Origin: Achromobacter pulmonis
GTDB taxonomy: Bacteria > Pseudomonadota > Gammaproteobacteria > Burkholderiales > Burkholderiaceae_B
Assembly: GCF_902859765.1 (NCBI RefSeq)
Contig: NZ_CADIJV010000002.1
Coordinates: forward strand, 303,558 to 367,557
Reading direction: 5' to 3'
DNA: 64,000 nt
The translations under genes and the position numbers were made by a program. The notes beneath the pieces are model-generated. The model searched no databases and was not told the DNA's origin. It was given only the letters and a program-made list of their open reading frames with translations. This document shows positions 23,306-31,707 of the stretch, one piece after another. The first letter of the stretch is position 1, and each line of letters starts with the position of its first letter.

Positions 23306-23955
23306 CGGATCCGGACCCTCCGTTCAAGCAGGCGCACGCCAGCGGTGATCAGCAGCGCCACCGCGAAGTACAGCAGCAGCATGAGCGTGAAGATCTCGGT
23401 GGTGCGCAGCGTTTCGCTGCGCAGCAGCTGGCCACGGAAGGTCAGGTCGGTGATGGTGATGAGCGACACCAGCGCGGTGTTCTTGAGCAGTTCGATCAGC
23501 AGGTTGCCGGCCGGCGGCAACATCGCCGGGATGGCCTGCGGCAGCACGACGCGGCGCATGATCTGGCCGCGCGTCAGGTTCAGAGCGATGCCGGCCTCGC
23601 GCTGGCCGGGCGGCACCGCGCGGATCGCGCCGCGCACCACCTCCGCGCCGTAGGCGCCGGCGTTGAGCGCCAGCACCACGATGCCCACCAGCATGGCAGG
23701 CAGTTGCACGCCGAACAGCGGCAGCACGAAATAGAACCAGAACAACTGCACCAGCGCCGACGTGCCGCGGAACACTTCGATGTAGATCGACGCCAGCCAG
23801 CGCGCCGGCCGCAGCGTCGACAAGCGCCCGATGCCGGCCACCAGCGCCAGCGGCACCGCCAGGACCACGGCGCCCGCCATGATCTCCAGCGTCACCACCA
23901 AGCCTTCCAGCAGCGGCGGCGCCAGCTCGGCGATATGTTCGGAAAGGAGCTGCAT
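23302..23955 (-). CDS. ehuC: ABC transporter permease (EhuC-like)
   Basis: A 217-residue permease paralogous to EhuD. It has a leading hydrophobic segment (LEIMAGAVVLAVPLALVAGI), the conserved FRGTSALVQLFWFYFVLP, and the EAA loop EVVRGAIRAVPPGQREAGIALNLTR near residues 110-134. The start at 23955 is 9 bp after the ehuB stop codon, and the 3' end overlaps ehuD by 4 nt. It forms the heterodimeric membrane channel with EhuD. Confidence 0.85.
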   Translation of the reverse strand: MQLLSEHIAELAPPLLEGLVVTLEIMAGAVVLAVPLALVAGIGRLSTLRPARWLASIYIEVFRGTSALVQLFWFYFVLPLFGVQLPAMLVGIVVLALNAGAYGAEVVRGAIRAVPPGQREAGIALNLTRGQIMRRVVLPQAIPAMLPPAGNLLIELLKNTALVSLITITDLTFRGQLLRSETLRTTEIFTLMLLLYFAVALLITAGVRLLERRVRIR

Positions 23956-23964
23956 CCGCGCCCC

Positions 23965-24879
23965 CTACTGACCGGCGCAGAGCTGGGCCGCCGTGACCCC
24001 CTTGGGCAATTCATCCGGCGTGAAGCCGAACGGCGCGACCAATTTCTTGTGCTCGTCGGTGCCGATGAACTTGGCCAGTTCGGCGTTGAAGGCGTCGGCG
24101 AAGGCCTTGTCCTCGGTGCGGAAGGCATAGGCGCCATACCCGCGTACGCCCTTGCCGTCGATCACCGGGTCGGTGAACGGTTCGGCCTTCTGCAGGCCGC
24201 TGCCGGCATCGGTCTTGCCCATCAGGTCGTTGACCGTCAAGGCGGTGGCGGCATAGGCATCGGCGCGGCCGGCCTGGACCCCGGAGAGCGCGCTGACCGC
24301 GTCCGGAAACACCACGATCTGGCCCTGCGGCACCTTGACCTTGGCGGCGTATTCGGCCTCGATGGCCCCCACCACCACGCCCAGCTTGGCGTCGGGGTTC
24401 TTGACCACGTCTTCGTAGCTGTGCAGGTTCTTCGGATTGCCCTGCTTGACCAGGAATGCCTGACCCACGCCATAGGTCGGATTCGAGAACGCCACCTGGC
24501 CGCAGCGTTCAGGCGTGACATACATGCCGGCCGCGATGATGTCGAAGCGCTTGGCCTGCAGGCCCGGAATCAGCGAACCGAACTCGGTCAACACGCCTTC
24601 GACCTCGTTGATCCCCATGCGCTTGAGCACCACCCGGGCGATCTCCACCGACTCGCCCGTGACCTTGGCCTCTTTGCTGTCCATGTAAGCGAACGGCGCC
24701 TCGTTGGCGTAGCCGATGCGGATCTTGCCGGCGGCCTTGGCGGCCTCCAACGTGCTGGCGCCGGCGGCGGGCGCGCTATCGCCGCTGGCGGCGGTCTTGT
24801 CCGAACCGGAGTCGGAGCAGGCGGCCAACAGGCCCAGGCTCAGGGCCAGCACGACGCGGCGGGTGCGTTGGACGATCAT
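23965..24879 (-). CDS. ehuB: Ectoine/hydroxyectoine-type substrate-binding lipoprotein (EhuB-like)
   Basis: A 304-residue family-3 solute-binding protein. A lipoprotein signal (VLALSLGLLAAC, lipobox LAAC around Cys22) anchors it outside the inner membrane. The mature domain contains IRIGYANEAPFAYMD, EVEGVLTEFGSLIPGLQAKR, FDIIAAGMYVTPERCGQVAF, NPTYGVGQAFLVKQGNPKN and TDPVIDGKGVRGYGAYAFR, which match EhuB proteins closely as I recall them. The ATG at 24879 is chosen because the signal peptide starts there. It is the first gene of the operon and has an AT-rich upstream region. No ectoine degradation genes are visible, so the ligand remains inferred. Confidence 0.85.
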   Translation of the reverse strand: MIVQRTRRVVLALSLGLLAACSDSGSDKTAASGDSAPAAGASTLEAAKAAGKIRIGYANEAPFAYMDSKEAKVTGESVEIARVVLKRMGINEVEGVLTEFGSLIPGLQAKRFDIIAAGMYVTPERCGQVAFSNPTYGVGQAFLVKQGNPKNLHSYEDVVKNPDAKLGVVVGAIEAEYAAKVKVPQGQIVVFPDAVSALSGVQAGRADAYAATALTVNDLMGKTDAGSGLQKAEPFTDPVIDGKGVRGYGAYAFRTEDKAFADAFNAELAKFIGTDEHKKLVAPFGFTPDELPKGVTAAQLCAGQ

Positions 24880-24970
24880 GGTCTTTTCTCCCAAATTTAT
24901 TTCTAGGTACATGGCTTCGCTAAAAATGATACGACATTAAATCATTTCACCTCTAACGATATGAACAAAA

Positions 24971-24992
24971 AAAGCAGGCCGAAGCCTGCTTT
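24971..24992 (-). terminator. Intrinsic terminator downstream of the orphan binding-protein gene
   Basis: AAAGCAGGC (24971-24979), loop CGAA, GCCTGCTTT (24984-24992). On the minus strand it is followed by a run of T, so it ends the leftward gene at 25055 before the ehu promoter. Confidence 0.85.
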
Positions 24993-25054
24993 TCCTCGAC
25001 CCGGCCCTATGGCGGGTGAGTACTCGTTACGAACCGTAGGGGACTATTTCGTCC

Positions 25055-26224
25055 CTATTTTTGTGCCGCCCCCGCATAGGAGAACTTGCCGTTGCGGACC
25101 ACGCCCATCACACGGGCGCGCTCGTCGAAGCCTTGGTGATCGTCCTTGGAAATATTGAGCACCCCATTGGGCACGACCAGGTCGCGCGTGTTCTCCAGGG
25201 CGTCGCGCAGCGCCGCGCGGAATTCCGGGGTGCCGGGCTTGGCGCCGCCCTTGAGCGCGCGCGCCACCGCCGAATCCAGCAGCATCCAGGCGCCATAGGC
25301 ATCGCCGGCGAACTGCGTCAGGGTGTGGGCGCCGTACTGGCGCTCGTACTTGTCGGCAAACGCCACCGCCACCTGCTTCACCGGATTCGAATCGGGCAAT
25401 TCGCGCGCCACCACGCCCGGGCCGGTCGGGAACAGCGTGCCTTCGACATCCTTGCCGCCAACCTGCAGGAATTCCAGCGTCCCGATACCGTGGGTCTGGT
25501 AGATCGTGCCGGTGTAGCCGCGCTCGAGCAGCGTCTTCTGCGGCAGCGCCGACGGCGTGCCGGCACCGGCGATCAGCACCGCATCAGGCTTGGCCGCGAT
25601 CACCTTCAGCACCTGCCCCACCACCGACGCATCGGTGCGCTGGAAGCGTTCCTGGGCAACGACCTTCAGGTCCTTGCCGGCGGCCGCGGAGAATTCCTTC
25701 CACCAGCTGTCGCCGTAGGAATCGGCAAAACCGATGAAGGCCACGTTCTTGAAGCCCTTCTTCTTCATGTCCTCGACCAGCACGGTCGCCATCAGCGAAT
25801 CGTTCTGCGGCATCTTGAAGGCCCAGGCACGCTTGGGATCGGACAGCGGCTCGACGATCACGCTGGAGGCCGCCAGCGCGATCATCGGCGTGCGCGTCTC
25901 GGCCAGCACGTCGAGCGCGGCCAGCGCGGCGGCGGTGGTGTTGGGGCCGACGATGGCATCGACCTTGTCTTCCGAGGTCAGCTTGCGCAGGTTCTTGACC
26001 GCGCGGCTGACATCCGTACCGTCATCCAGCACGACATAGCGCGCCGGTTCGCCGCCCAGGGTGCTGGGCCACAGGCGGATGGCATTGTTGGTCTGGATGC
26101 CAATCGCCGCGGCCGGACCGGTGGTGGAGACATCCACGCCGATCACGATCTCGGCGTGGGCGGCGGACAGGGCGGGAAGTGCCAGTGCAACGGCGCAGGC
26201 ATAGCGAAGAAAGAAGCGGGACAT
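25055..26224 (-). CDS. Branched-chain-amino-acid-type ABC substrate-binding protein (orphan)
   Basis: A 389-residue periplasmic type-I binding protein. The signal peptide ends in ALPALSAAHA; the mature part begins EIVIGVDVSTTGPAAAIGIQ. It has the two-lobe pattern with VDAIVGPNTTAAALAALDVL, VAFIGFADSYGDSWWKEF and GDAYGAWMLLDSAVAR. No permease or ATPase follows: it is a single-gene unit closed by the terminator at 24971. It may feed the liv permease encoded 9 kb away or another system. The ligand is unknown. Confidence 0.85.
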   Translation of the reverse strand: MSRFFLRYACAVALALPALSAAHAEIVIGVDVSTTGPAAAIGIQTNNAIRLWPSTLGGEPARYVVLDDGTDVSRAVKNLRKLTSEDKVDAIVGPNTTAAALAALDVLAETRTPMIALAASSVIVEPLSDPKRAWAFKMPQNDSLMATVLVEDMKKKGFKNVAFIGFADSYGDSWWKEFSAAAGKDLKVVAQERFQRTDASVVGQVLKVIAAKPDAVLIAGAGTPSALPQKTLLERGYTGTIYQTHGIGTLEFLQVGGKDVEGTLFPTGPGVVARELPDSNPVKQVAVAFADKYERQYGAHTLTQFAGDAYGAWMLLDSAVARALKGGAKPGTPEFRAALRDALENTRDLVVPNGVLNISKDDHQGFDERARVMGVVRNGKFSYAGAAQK

Positions 26225-26261
26225 GACGACGGCTCGAAGAAGGGAAAAACAGCGGATGGCG

Positions 26262-27206
26262 CTATTTTGCCTGACCGCCGCAGGTCTCGTAGACCAGCGC
26301 CGCCAGCGTCAGGTCTTCCAGGGCGCTGCCGACCGCCTTGAACACCGTGATTTCCGCCGCGCCAACGCGGCCCGGCGCGCGTCCCAGCACCAGGTCCGTC
26401 AAATTGCCGCGAATATCCTCGCGCGCCAGCACGCCGGCCTCGAACGCGGCCAGCAGGTCGCCCGCCTTGGTCGGTGCCTCGTCGGTGTCCACATAGACCG
26501 TGGCGCCGTCGAAGCAGGCCGTGTCGGTCTCGATCATGTCGGGCTTGAAGCTGCCGATCAGGTCCAGGTGGGTGCCTGGCCGCAACCAATCGCCACGCAC
26601 CAGCGGCACGGTCGACAGCGTCGCGCAACTGACGATGTCGGCCTGGCGCACGGCCTGCTCCAGGTCGACGGTAGCGCTGGCGTCGAAGCCCTGTTCGCGC
26701 AGCGTGGCCGCCAGCGCCTCGGCGCCGGCCGGACGCACGTTCCAGACCCATATCTTGTCGATCGGCCGCACCGTGCGCATGGCCTGCGCCACCAGCCCGG
26801 CGATGCGACCCGAGCCCACGATGGCCAGCACCCGCGCATCCTCGCGCGCCAGGTAGGACGCGCCCAGGGCCGCCGCGCCGGCGGTGCGGAACACGGTCAC
26901 AAGGTCGCCGTCCACCTGAGCCAGCGGCACGCCGGTGCGGGCGCTGTACAGGTTGTAGGTGGCATGCAGGCCGGGCAGCGACTGGCGCGTGTTCTCGGGA
27001 AAGATGTTGATGACCTTGACGCCGAAATAGCCCTGCTCGTTCCAGGCCGGCATGATCAGCGAGGTGCCGTGCGCGCCGCCCGACTCGATGGCATGGACGT
27101 GGCGCGCGGGCACGTGGGCGCCCTGGCGGAAGGCCTCGCGCAGCGCCGGGATCGCCGTGTCGAACGACAATGCGCGGCGGGTTTGTTCAGTGTCGATCAC
27201 TACCAT
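26262..27206 (-). CDS. Ornithine cyclodeaminase / mu-crystallin family protein
   Basis: A 314-residue NAD(P)-dependent enzyme of the ornithine cyclodeaminase family. Evidence: GVKVINIFPENTRQSLPGLH and ATYNLYSARTGVPLAQVDGD (substrate region), FRTAGAAALGASYLARED, the nucleotide loop AIVGSGRIAG near residue 125, and LIGSFKPDMIETD. Members include ornithine cyclodeaminase, ketimine/ketone reductases and EutC of ectoine degradation, so the reaction is open. The start at 27206 (MVVIDTEQ) is chosen on family length; its ribosome-binding site is weak. It lies upstream of the orphan binding protein in the same direction (37 bp), possibly one transcript. Confidence 0.85.
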   Translation of the reverse strand: MVVIDTEQTRRALSFDTAIPALREAFRQGAHVPARHVHAIESGGAHGTSLIMPAWNEQGYFGVKVINIFPENTRQSLPGLHATYNLYSARTGVPLAQVDGDLVTVFRTAGAAALGASYLAREDARVLAIVGSGRIAGLVAQAMRTVRPIDKIWVWNVRPAGAEALAATLREQGFDASATVDLEQAVRQADIVSCATLSTVPLVRGDWLRPGTHLDLIGSFKPDMIETDTACFDGATVYVDTDEAPTKAGDLLAAFEAGVLAREDIRGNLTDLVLGRAPGRVGAAEITVFKAVGSALEDLTLAALVYETCGGQAK

Positions 27207-27433
27207 CTGTATCCAGTGCCTGTTCGGGTTGAGCCAGGGAGGAAGTGTGACGGCGCCGCGTGACGCTGGCAAGGCGCCCCCGCCGCGGTTACATCGGCTT
27301 GCCGGATGCCGGCCGCCGCCACCGTATCATGGTCCATGCCCCTTCCGGCAACGCGCACCGCCCTCGGGCGGGCCGCGCGCTCCCCCAACCGGACGCGCCC
27401 GTCGCGGGCGCGTTCCCTCAACAGGAGTCACGC

Positions 27434-27859
27434 ATGAAGAAAACCGCAACCGCCGCCTGGTCGGGCGATCTGAAGACGGGCAAGGGTACGATTTCGACGC
27501 AGAGCGGCGCGCTCAAGGACCAGCCATATGGCTTCAATACGCGCTTTGGCGACACCCCCGGCACCAATCCCGAAGAACTGCTGGGCGCCGCGCACGCCGG
27601 CTGCTTCACCATGGCGCTGTCCAACATCCTGGGCGAAGCCGGCCTGACGGCGCAAAGCCTGGACACCAAGGCCGAGGTCACGCTCGACAAGGCCGACGAC
27701 GGTTTCGCCATCACCGCGGTGCATTTGACGGTGGAGGCGGTGATCCCCGGCGCCAGCGCCCAGGCCTTCGAGGAAGCCGCGCGCAAGGCCGAAAAGGGCT
27801 GCCCGGTCTCCAAGGTGCTCAACGCCAGGATCACCATGGACGCCAAGCTCAAGTCCTGA
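27434..27859 (+). CDS. OsmC-family peroxiredoxin-like protein
   Basis: A 141-residue OsmC protein, which by family uses two cysteines to reduce organic hydroperoxides in the cytosol. The first catalytic Cys is in NPEELLGAAHAGCFTMALS (about residue 57) and the second in AEKGCPVSKVL (about 124). TATAAWSGDLKTGKGTIST is the usual N-terminus. The ATG at 27434 follows CAGGAG. It stands alone, upstream of mntH in the same direction, with a 120-bp spacer. A role in peroxide defence fits the neighbouring manganese importer. Confidence 0.92.
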   Translation: MKKTATAAWSGDLKTGKGTISTQSGALKDQPYGFNTRFGDTPGTNPEELLGAAHAGCFTMALSNILGEAGLTAQSLDTKAEVTLDKADDGFAITAVHLTVEAVIPGASAQAFEEAARKAEKGCPVSKVLNARITMDAKLKS

Positions 27860-27957
27860 GCGGTCGCGGCGGGCCCGTCCGCGGGCGGCGCCATTGGCCC
27901 GCCCTATCCGGGCCTTGCCGAAAATCAATTTGACGGTCATGCCAGAGACATGGAAAA

Positions 27958-27972
27958 TGAGAACCATTCTCA
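27958..27972 (+). promoter_or_regulatory. Fur/MntR-like palindrome overlapping the mntH ribosome-binding site
   Basis: TGAGAACCATTCTCA is an inverted repeat (TGAGAA/TTCTCA around CCA) preceded by AAAA. It resembles a Fur box half-site pair or an MntR-type operator. It ends 9 nt before the mntH ATG and touches the AGGAAA ribosome-binding site, so bound repressor would block initiation. The palindrome is seen; the regulator is inferred. Confidence 0.6.
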
Positions 27973-27981
27973 GGAAATGAC

Positions 27982-29271
27982 ATGACCCGATTCATCTACG
28001 CGATTTCAGGCGGCAAGGCGGCGTACTCCCAGGACGCCCAGGTCACGGCCAATCTGCGCCGGGTGGTCGGTTCCGGCATCCTGGTGGCGGTAGGCTACAT
28101 CGACCCGGGCAACTGGGCCACCGACATCGCTGGCGGCAGCGGCTTCGGCTACGGCCTGCTAGTGGTCGTGATCGCCTCGGCGCTGCTGGCGCTGGGCTTC
28201 CAGGTGCTGGTATCGCGCCTGGCGCTGGCCACCGGCGAAGACCTCGCCACCCTCACCGCCCGCCATCTGTCACCGCACACCGCCAAGGCCGCCTGGCTGG
28301 CCGGTGAGGCCGCCATCCTGGCCACCGCGCTGGCCGAGCTCATCGGCGGCGCCATCGCGCTGCGCCTGCTGTTCAACCTGCCGCTGCTGGGCGGCGTGGC
28401 CGTCACCGGCGTCGGCACCTTCGCGGTGCTGGCCCTGACGCGCGGCAATGCCGATCGCCACGAGCGCGTCATCGCCGTGCTGCTGTCGGTGGTGGCGGCA
28501 TCTTTCGTGTTCCTGCTGTTCAAGGCCAATCCAGCCTGGACCGACGTGGCTCATGGCATGACGCAGACCGGCCACGCGCTGCGCAACCCGCAGGGCTTCC
28601 TGATCGCGCTGGGCATCCTGGGCGCGACCCTGATGCCGCACAACCTCTACCTGCACTCTGGTTCGCTGGCGCAGCGTGCCCGGGCTCTGCCGGCCGACGC
28701 CCGCGATCTGGCCATGCGCGTGGCGCGCAACGACACCGTGGTGTCGTTGGGCCTGGCCATGCTGATCAACTCGGCCATCATGATCGTCGCCGCGGCCTCG
28801 CTGTCCGGCTCCGGCCTCATCGTCTCCAGCCTGGACGACGCCCACGCCGTGATCGGCCATACCCTCGGCATCGGCGCCGCCATCGTGTTCGCGGTGGCCC
28901 TGTATGCGGCCGGGCAAAGCTCCACCATCACCGGCGTGCTGGCCGGCCGCATCCTGTCGCAAGGCTTCCAGATCAACAGCGGCTGGTCCGACCGCCGCCG
29001 CGCGCTGGCCACGCGGCTGATCGCCGGCACCGTGGCCGCCGCCCTGCTGGCCTTCACCGGCGGCCAGGACCCCGACCAGTTGCTGGTGCTGAGCCAGGTC
29101 ATCCTGAGTCTGGCCCTGCCCTTCGCGCTGGGTCCGCTGGTGGTGCTGGCCCGCCGCAAGCAGGTGATGGGCCGCCACGCATTGCGCGGCGCCTGGGCCT
29201 GGGCCGCGGCGGTCGCCACCATCGGCATCATCCTGCTGGATGGCTATCTGCTGGTGGACATGGTGGCGTGA
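27982..29271 (+). CDS. mntH: NRAMP-family Mn2+/Fe2+ transporter
   Basis: A 429-residue proton-coupled divalent metal importer of the inner membrane. The first helix has VGYIDPGNWATD, the DPGN metal-binding motif; helix 6 has ATLMPHNLYLHS, the MPH motif; and the NRAMP loop GQSSTITGVLAGRILSQGF lies near residue 310. About 11 hydrophobic segments are visible. ATG at 27982 has AGGAAA upstream, and a Fur/MntR-like palindrome covers that site. The family length is normal. Manganese is the usual substrate of bacterial members. Confidence 0.94.
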   Translation: MTRFIYAISGGKAAYSQDAQVTANLRRVVGSGILVAVGYIDPGNWATDIAGGSGFGYGLLVVVIASALLALGFQVLVSRLALATGEDLATLTARHLSPHTAKAAWLAGEAAILATALAELIGGAIALRLLFNLPLLGGVAVTGVGTFAVLALTRGNADRHERVIAVLLSVVAASFVFLLFKANPAWTDVAHGMTQTGHALRNPQGFLIALGILGATLMPHNLYLHSGSLAQRARALPADARDLAMRVARNDTVVSLGLAMLINSAIMIVAAASLSGSGLIVSSLDDAHAVIGHTLGIGAAIVFAVALYAAGQSSTITGVLAGRILSQGFQINSGWSDRRRALATRLIAGTVAAALLAFTGGQDPDQLLVLSQVILSLALPFALGPLVVLARRKQVMGRHALRGAWAWAAAVATIGIILLDGYLLVDMVA

Positions 29272-29319
29272 TCCCCGCAGCGCCCGTGGCGGCTTGCAAA
29301 GGCGGCGCCGAGCATCGGG

Positions 29320-31014
29320 CTATCGGAAATCGATCGTCCTGTGAATGGGAATACCCGTGGGCATGTGATGCGCGACGATGACAAACGTCGTTCCCGGCAA
29401 CTTCCGATGAAGCAATCGCAGCATCTGCCGGGCGGTGGATTCGTCCAGCGCGCTGCAGGGTTCATCGAGGAAAGCCCAGGCAGGGTTATTGGCGATGACA
29501 CTGAGGAGGCCAAGCCGCTGCATCTCGCCACCGGACAACCCGGCCGCCGCCGCATGTCCGTATGACTCGGCGGGGTGCCCGGGTTTCCGTGCCATTGCCG
29601 TGCGGCGCGCCAGCGCTGCCCATTCTTGTGCGGAGATTGCCGTCAACGGTATCGGATAAGCGCCGGCCGCAGGCAAGTCCGCCAGCGGAAAATGCGGTTG
29701 CTGCGGTAAGAAAAACAGCTTCCCGCCGGGCAGGCGTATGCTGCCCTCGCCATAAGGCCAAAGCTCGGCCAGTGCTTTGAAAAATGTACTTTTGCCGACG
29801 CCCGATGCGCCTTTTATCCATACATTCTCGCCACAGCGCAAGGTCAAGTCGGGAATCGTAAGGATGTGTTCGCCTTCCGGAGCGTTGAGCACGACGCCGC
29901 GCAGCGACAAGGCTCGATTGCCCGCCCCCCGCCTGACGGTGATGCCGGACGCCATCTTGCAGGCCTGATCGCACCCAGCGAGAAACTTCGCCAGCCGCCC
30001 GGTCGTGGCGGCCAGTTCGGCCAGATCTTTGTAGGAGAAGATGAACCAGGACAACGTGGTAACAACGTTGGAAAATGCCGATGCGGTCTGCATCAAGCCA
30101 CCCAGCGTGACTTTCCCCGCAATAAAGGCGGGCAACGCGAGAAACATCGGAATGCGCAATACCGTTTGCATGTACGGGCGTGTGAAGCATCCCAATATCA
30201 ACTCGCGCTTGATCAGCAACCTCCAGTTCTGCACGACTTGGGCGTAGAAGCGGTCAAGAATGTGCCGTTCGGTGCGCTCGCCCCGCTGCAAGGCAATGGA
30301 TTCAGACGATCTGCGGACGTGTCCGAGACAAAAGCGGAAGTCGGCCTCGCGTTTCTGCTGCGCAAAGTTCAGCTGTTGCAATGGCCTTCCCAGCACGTGG
30401 GTCAATAAGCTCGCCAACAGGACGTAAAGCGGCGCGGTCCAGACCATGTACTTGGGGATCTGGATGCTTGCTCCGAATAGCGGGATGGAGAGCACGAAGG
30501 TCGACAGGTTCCACAACACGGAAAAATACGAAACCGCCGCGACCAGCTCGTTGATGAAGCCCAATCCTTGCGCGATGAAACGCTCGGAAAATATGCGGCA
30601 GTCGTCGGCAATGCGCTGGTCGGGATTGTCGACCTCATTGCCCGCCATCCTCAACTTCCAGTGGGTCTGGTGCCGCAGCCAGCGGGACATCAATTCATTG
30701 GTCAACGCGGTGCGCCACCTGATCTGCAGCACTTGCTGCAAGTACCTGCCGAGCAGATGGAGCGCGGCACTGCTCGCCGTGAGCACGGCGAACACACCGG
30801 CCTGCTTCAGGATTTGTCTGCCGTCGAACTGCTGCAGGGCATCGTAAAACCTCGCGCTCCAGCTGATCATGCGTAGCGAGACCGCGATGCCGCAAAAGCC
30901 AAGAATGAGAATGGCGATGAGGTACAGGATGCCAATGCGTCCTGCACGGCCGCGGATGCATATTCGTATCAGGCCAGCCATCTGGCTGGACAGGGATTTC
31001 ATCTGGGAAAGCAC
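29320..31014 (-). CDS. ABC transporter, fused permease/ATPase (YddA/BacA-related family)
   Basis: A 564-residue half-transporter. An N-terminal membrane domain of about six segments (IGILYLIAILILGFCGIAV first) contains the SbmA/BacA-type WRTALTNELMSRWLRHQTHW and NPDQRIADDCRIFSE. The C-terminal ATPase has Walker A GASGVGKST, signature LSGGEMQR and Walker B WAFLDEPCSALDE. The Q-loop reads FLPQQPHFPLADL and the H-loop VIVAHH. The family exports or imports peptides and cofactors such as cobalamin in some bacteria; the substrate here is unknown. It is convergent with mntH. Codon use appears less GC-rich than in the neighbours, so horizontal gain is possible. Confidence 0.88.
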   Translation of the reverse strand: MLSQMKSLSSQMAGLIRICIRGRAGRIGILYLIAILILGFCGIAVSLRMISWSARFYDALQQFDGRQILKQAGVFAVLTASSAALHLLGRYLQQVLQIRWRTALTNELMSRWLRHQTHWKLRMAGNEVDNPDQRIADDCRIFSERFIAQGLGFINELVAAVSYFSVLWNLSTFVLSIPLFGASIQIPKYMVWTAPLYVLLASLLTHVLGRPLQQLNFAQQKREADFRFCLGHVRRSSESIALQRGERTERHILDRFYAQVVQNWRLLIKRELILGCFTRPYMQTVLRIPMFLALPAFIAGKVTLGGLMQTASAFSNVVTTLSWFIFSYKDLAELAATTGRLAKFLAGCDQACKMASGITVRRGAGNRALSLRGVVLNAPEGEHILTIPDLTLRCGENVWIKGASGVGKSTFFKALAELWPYGEGSIRLPGGKLFFLPQQPHFPLADLPAAGAYPIPLTAISAQEWAALARRTAMARKPGHPAESYGHAAAAGLSGGEMQRLGLLSVIANNPAWAFLDEPCSALDESTARQMLRLLHRKLPGTTFVIVAHHMPTGIPIHRTIDFR

Positions 31015-31244
31015 GTTATGCGGCGAAAAGGTACGCCGCGGATCCGGTCAGGGATATTTCCAAAAGATTGAATCTACCCAGACCGCATTCAGCAGGCGAC
31101 GGAAATCCGTCTGAAAACCCAAAGGCGTCCGACACGCTCACCCAGATGCACGATCGAATAACGCCGGTTTCTTATGGACAGCCCCACGTGCTCACACCGC
31201 CGGCCGGCCGGCAGGCAGGCCGGCGGCATACCGTGCCGGAATGA

Positions 31245-31270
31245 AAAACGCCAGCGATTGCTGGCGTTTT
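31245..31270 (-). terminator. Intrinsic terminator of the DUF1127-type gene
   Basis: AAAACGCCAGC (31245-31255), loop GATT, GCTGGCGTTTT (31260-31270), with a T-run continuing on the minus strand just after the stop codon at 31291. Confidence 0.85.
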
Positions 31271-31290
31271 CTCTGGTGCGGACCCGCGGC

Positions 31291-31512
31291 TCAATGGCGG
31301 GCGGAGATCACCGGGTGCTGGCGACGGCCAGCGTCCATGTCGTGCAGCACTTCGCCGACGGCCCCGCCCAAGCGGCGCAGGCGCAGCTTGAGCCGGCGCC
31401 AGCCCATGCGCGAGAACGGGCCGGACAGGGTTTCCGCTTTGATGGCCTCGCGGATCAGGGACCGCTCCAGCGCATCCGACATGCGGGCATTTTTCAACGC
31501 GGTATCGCTCAT
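31291..31512 (-). CDS. Small DUF1127-like protein
   Basis: A 73-residue basic protein: SDTALKNARMSDALERSLIR, then GPFSRMGWRRLKLRLRRLGG and VLHDMDAGRRQHPVISA. The arginine-rich helix before a short aspartate-containing segment resembles DUF1127 small proteins, some of which affect RNA turnover or phosphate and carbon metabolism. The match is by pattern, not proven. ATG at 31512 follows AAGGAGA, and the gene has its own strong terminator, so it is an expressed monocistronic unit. Confidence 0.7.
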   Translation of the reverse strand: MSDTALKNARMSDALERSLIREAIKAETLSGPFSRMGWRRLKLRLRRLGGAVGEVLHDMDAGRRQHPVISARH

Positions 31513-31707
31513 GATTCTCTCCTTGAGAAAGCGCGATGGGGAACAACACGAATTCATGTTAGATCCGTGTTTGCTGCGTTGCAATAAAAATGCCTAGCAT
31601 TATTTTTGCCGTTGCGAAATGGGTACAAACACCACCATAACGGTGCATGAGGCACCAAGTCTGGCACCATTATTGTGCAGTGCAAAATGGCACGCCGGCG
31701 CCCACGC

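Noticed and set aside
21867-23327. Apparent 486-residue protein including the EhuA ATPase
   Set aside because: The N-terminal part is an out-of-frame reading of ehuD; ehuA starts at 22637.
31662-31676. Sigma-54-like promoter TGGCAC-N5-TTGT
   Set aside because: It matches the consensus only partly and points into the 3' end of the convergent TetR gene, with no gene downstream to serve.
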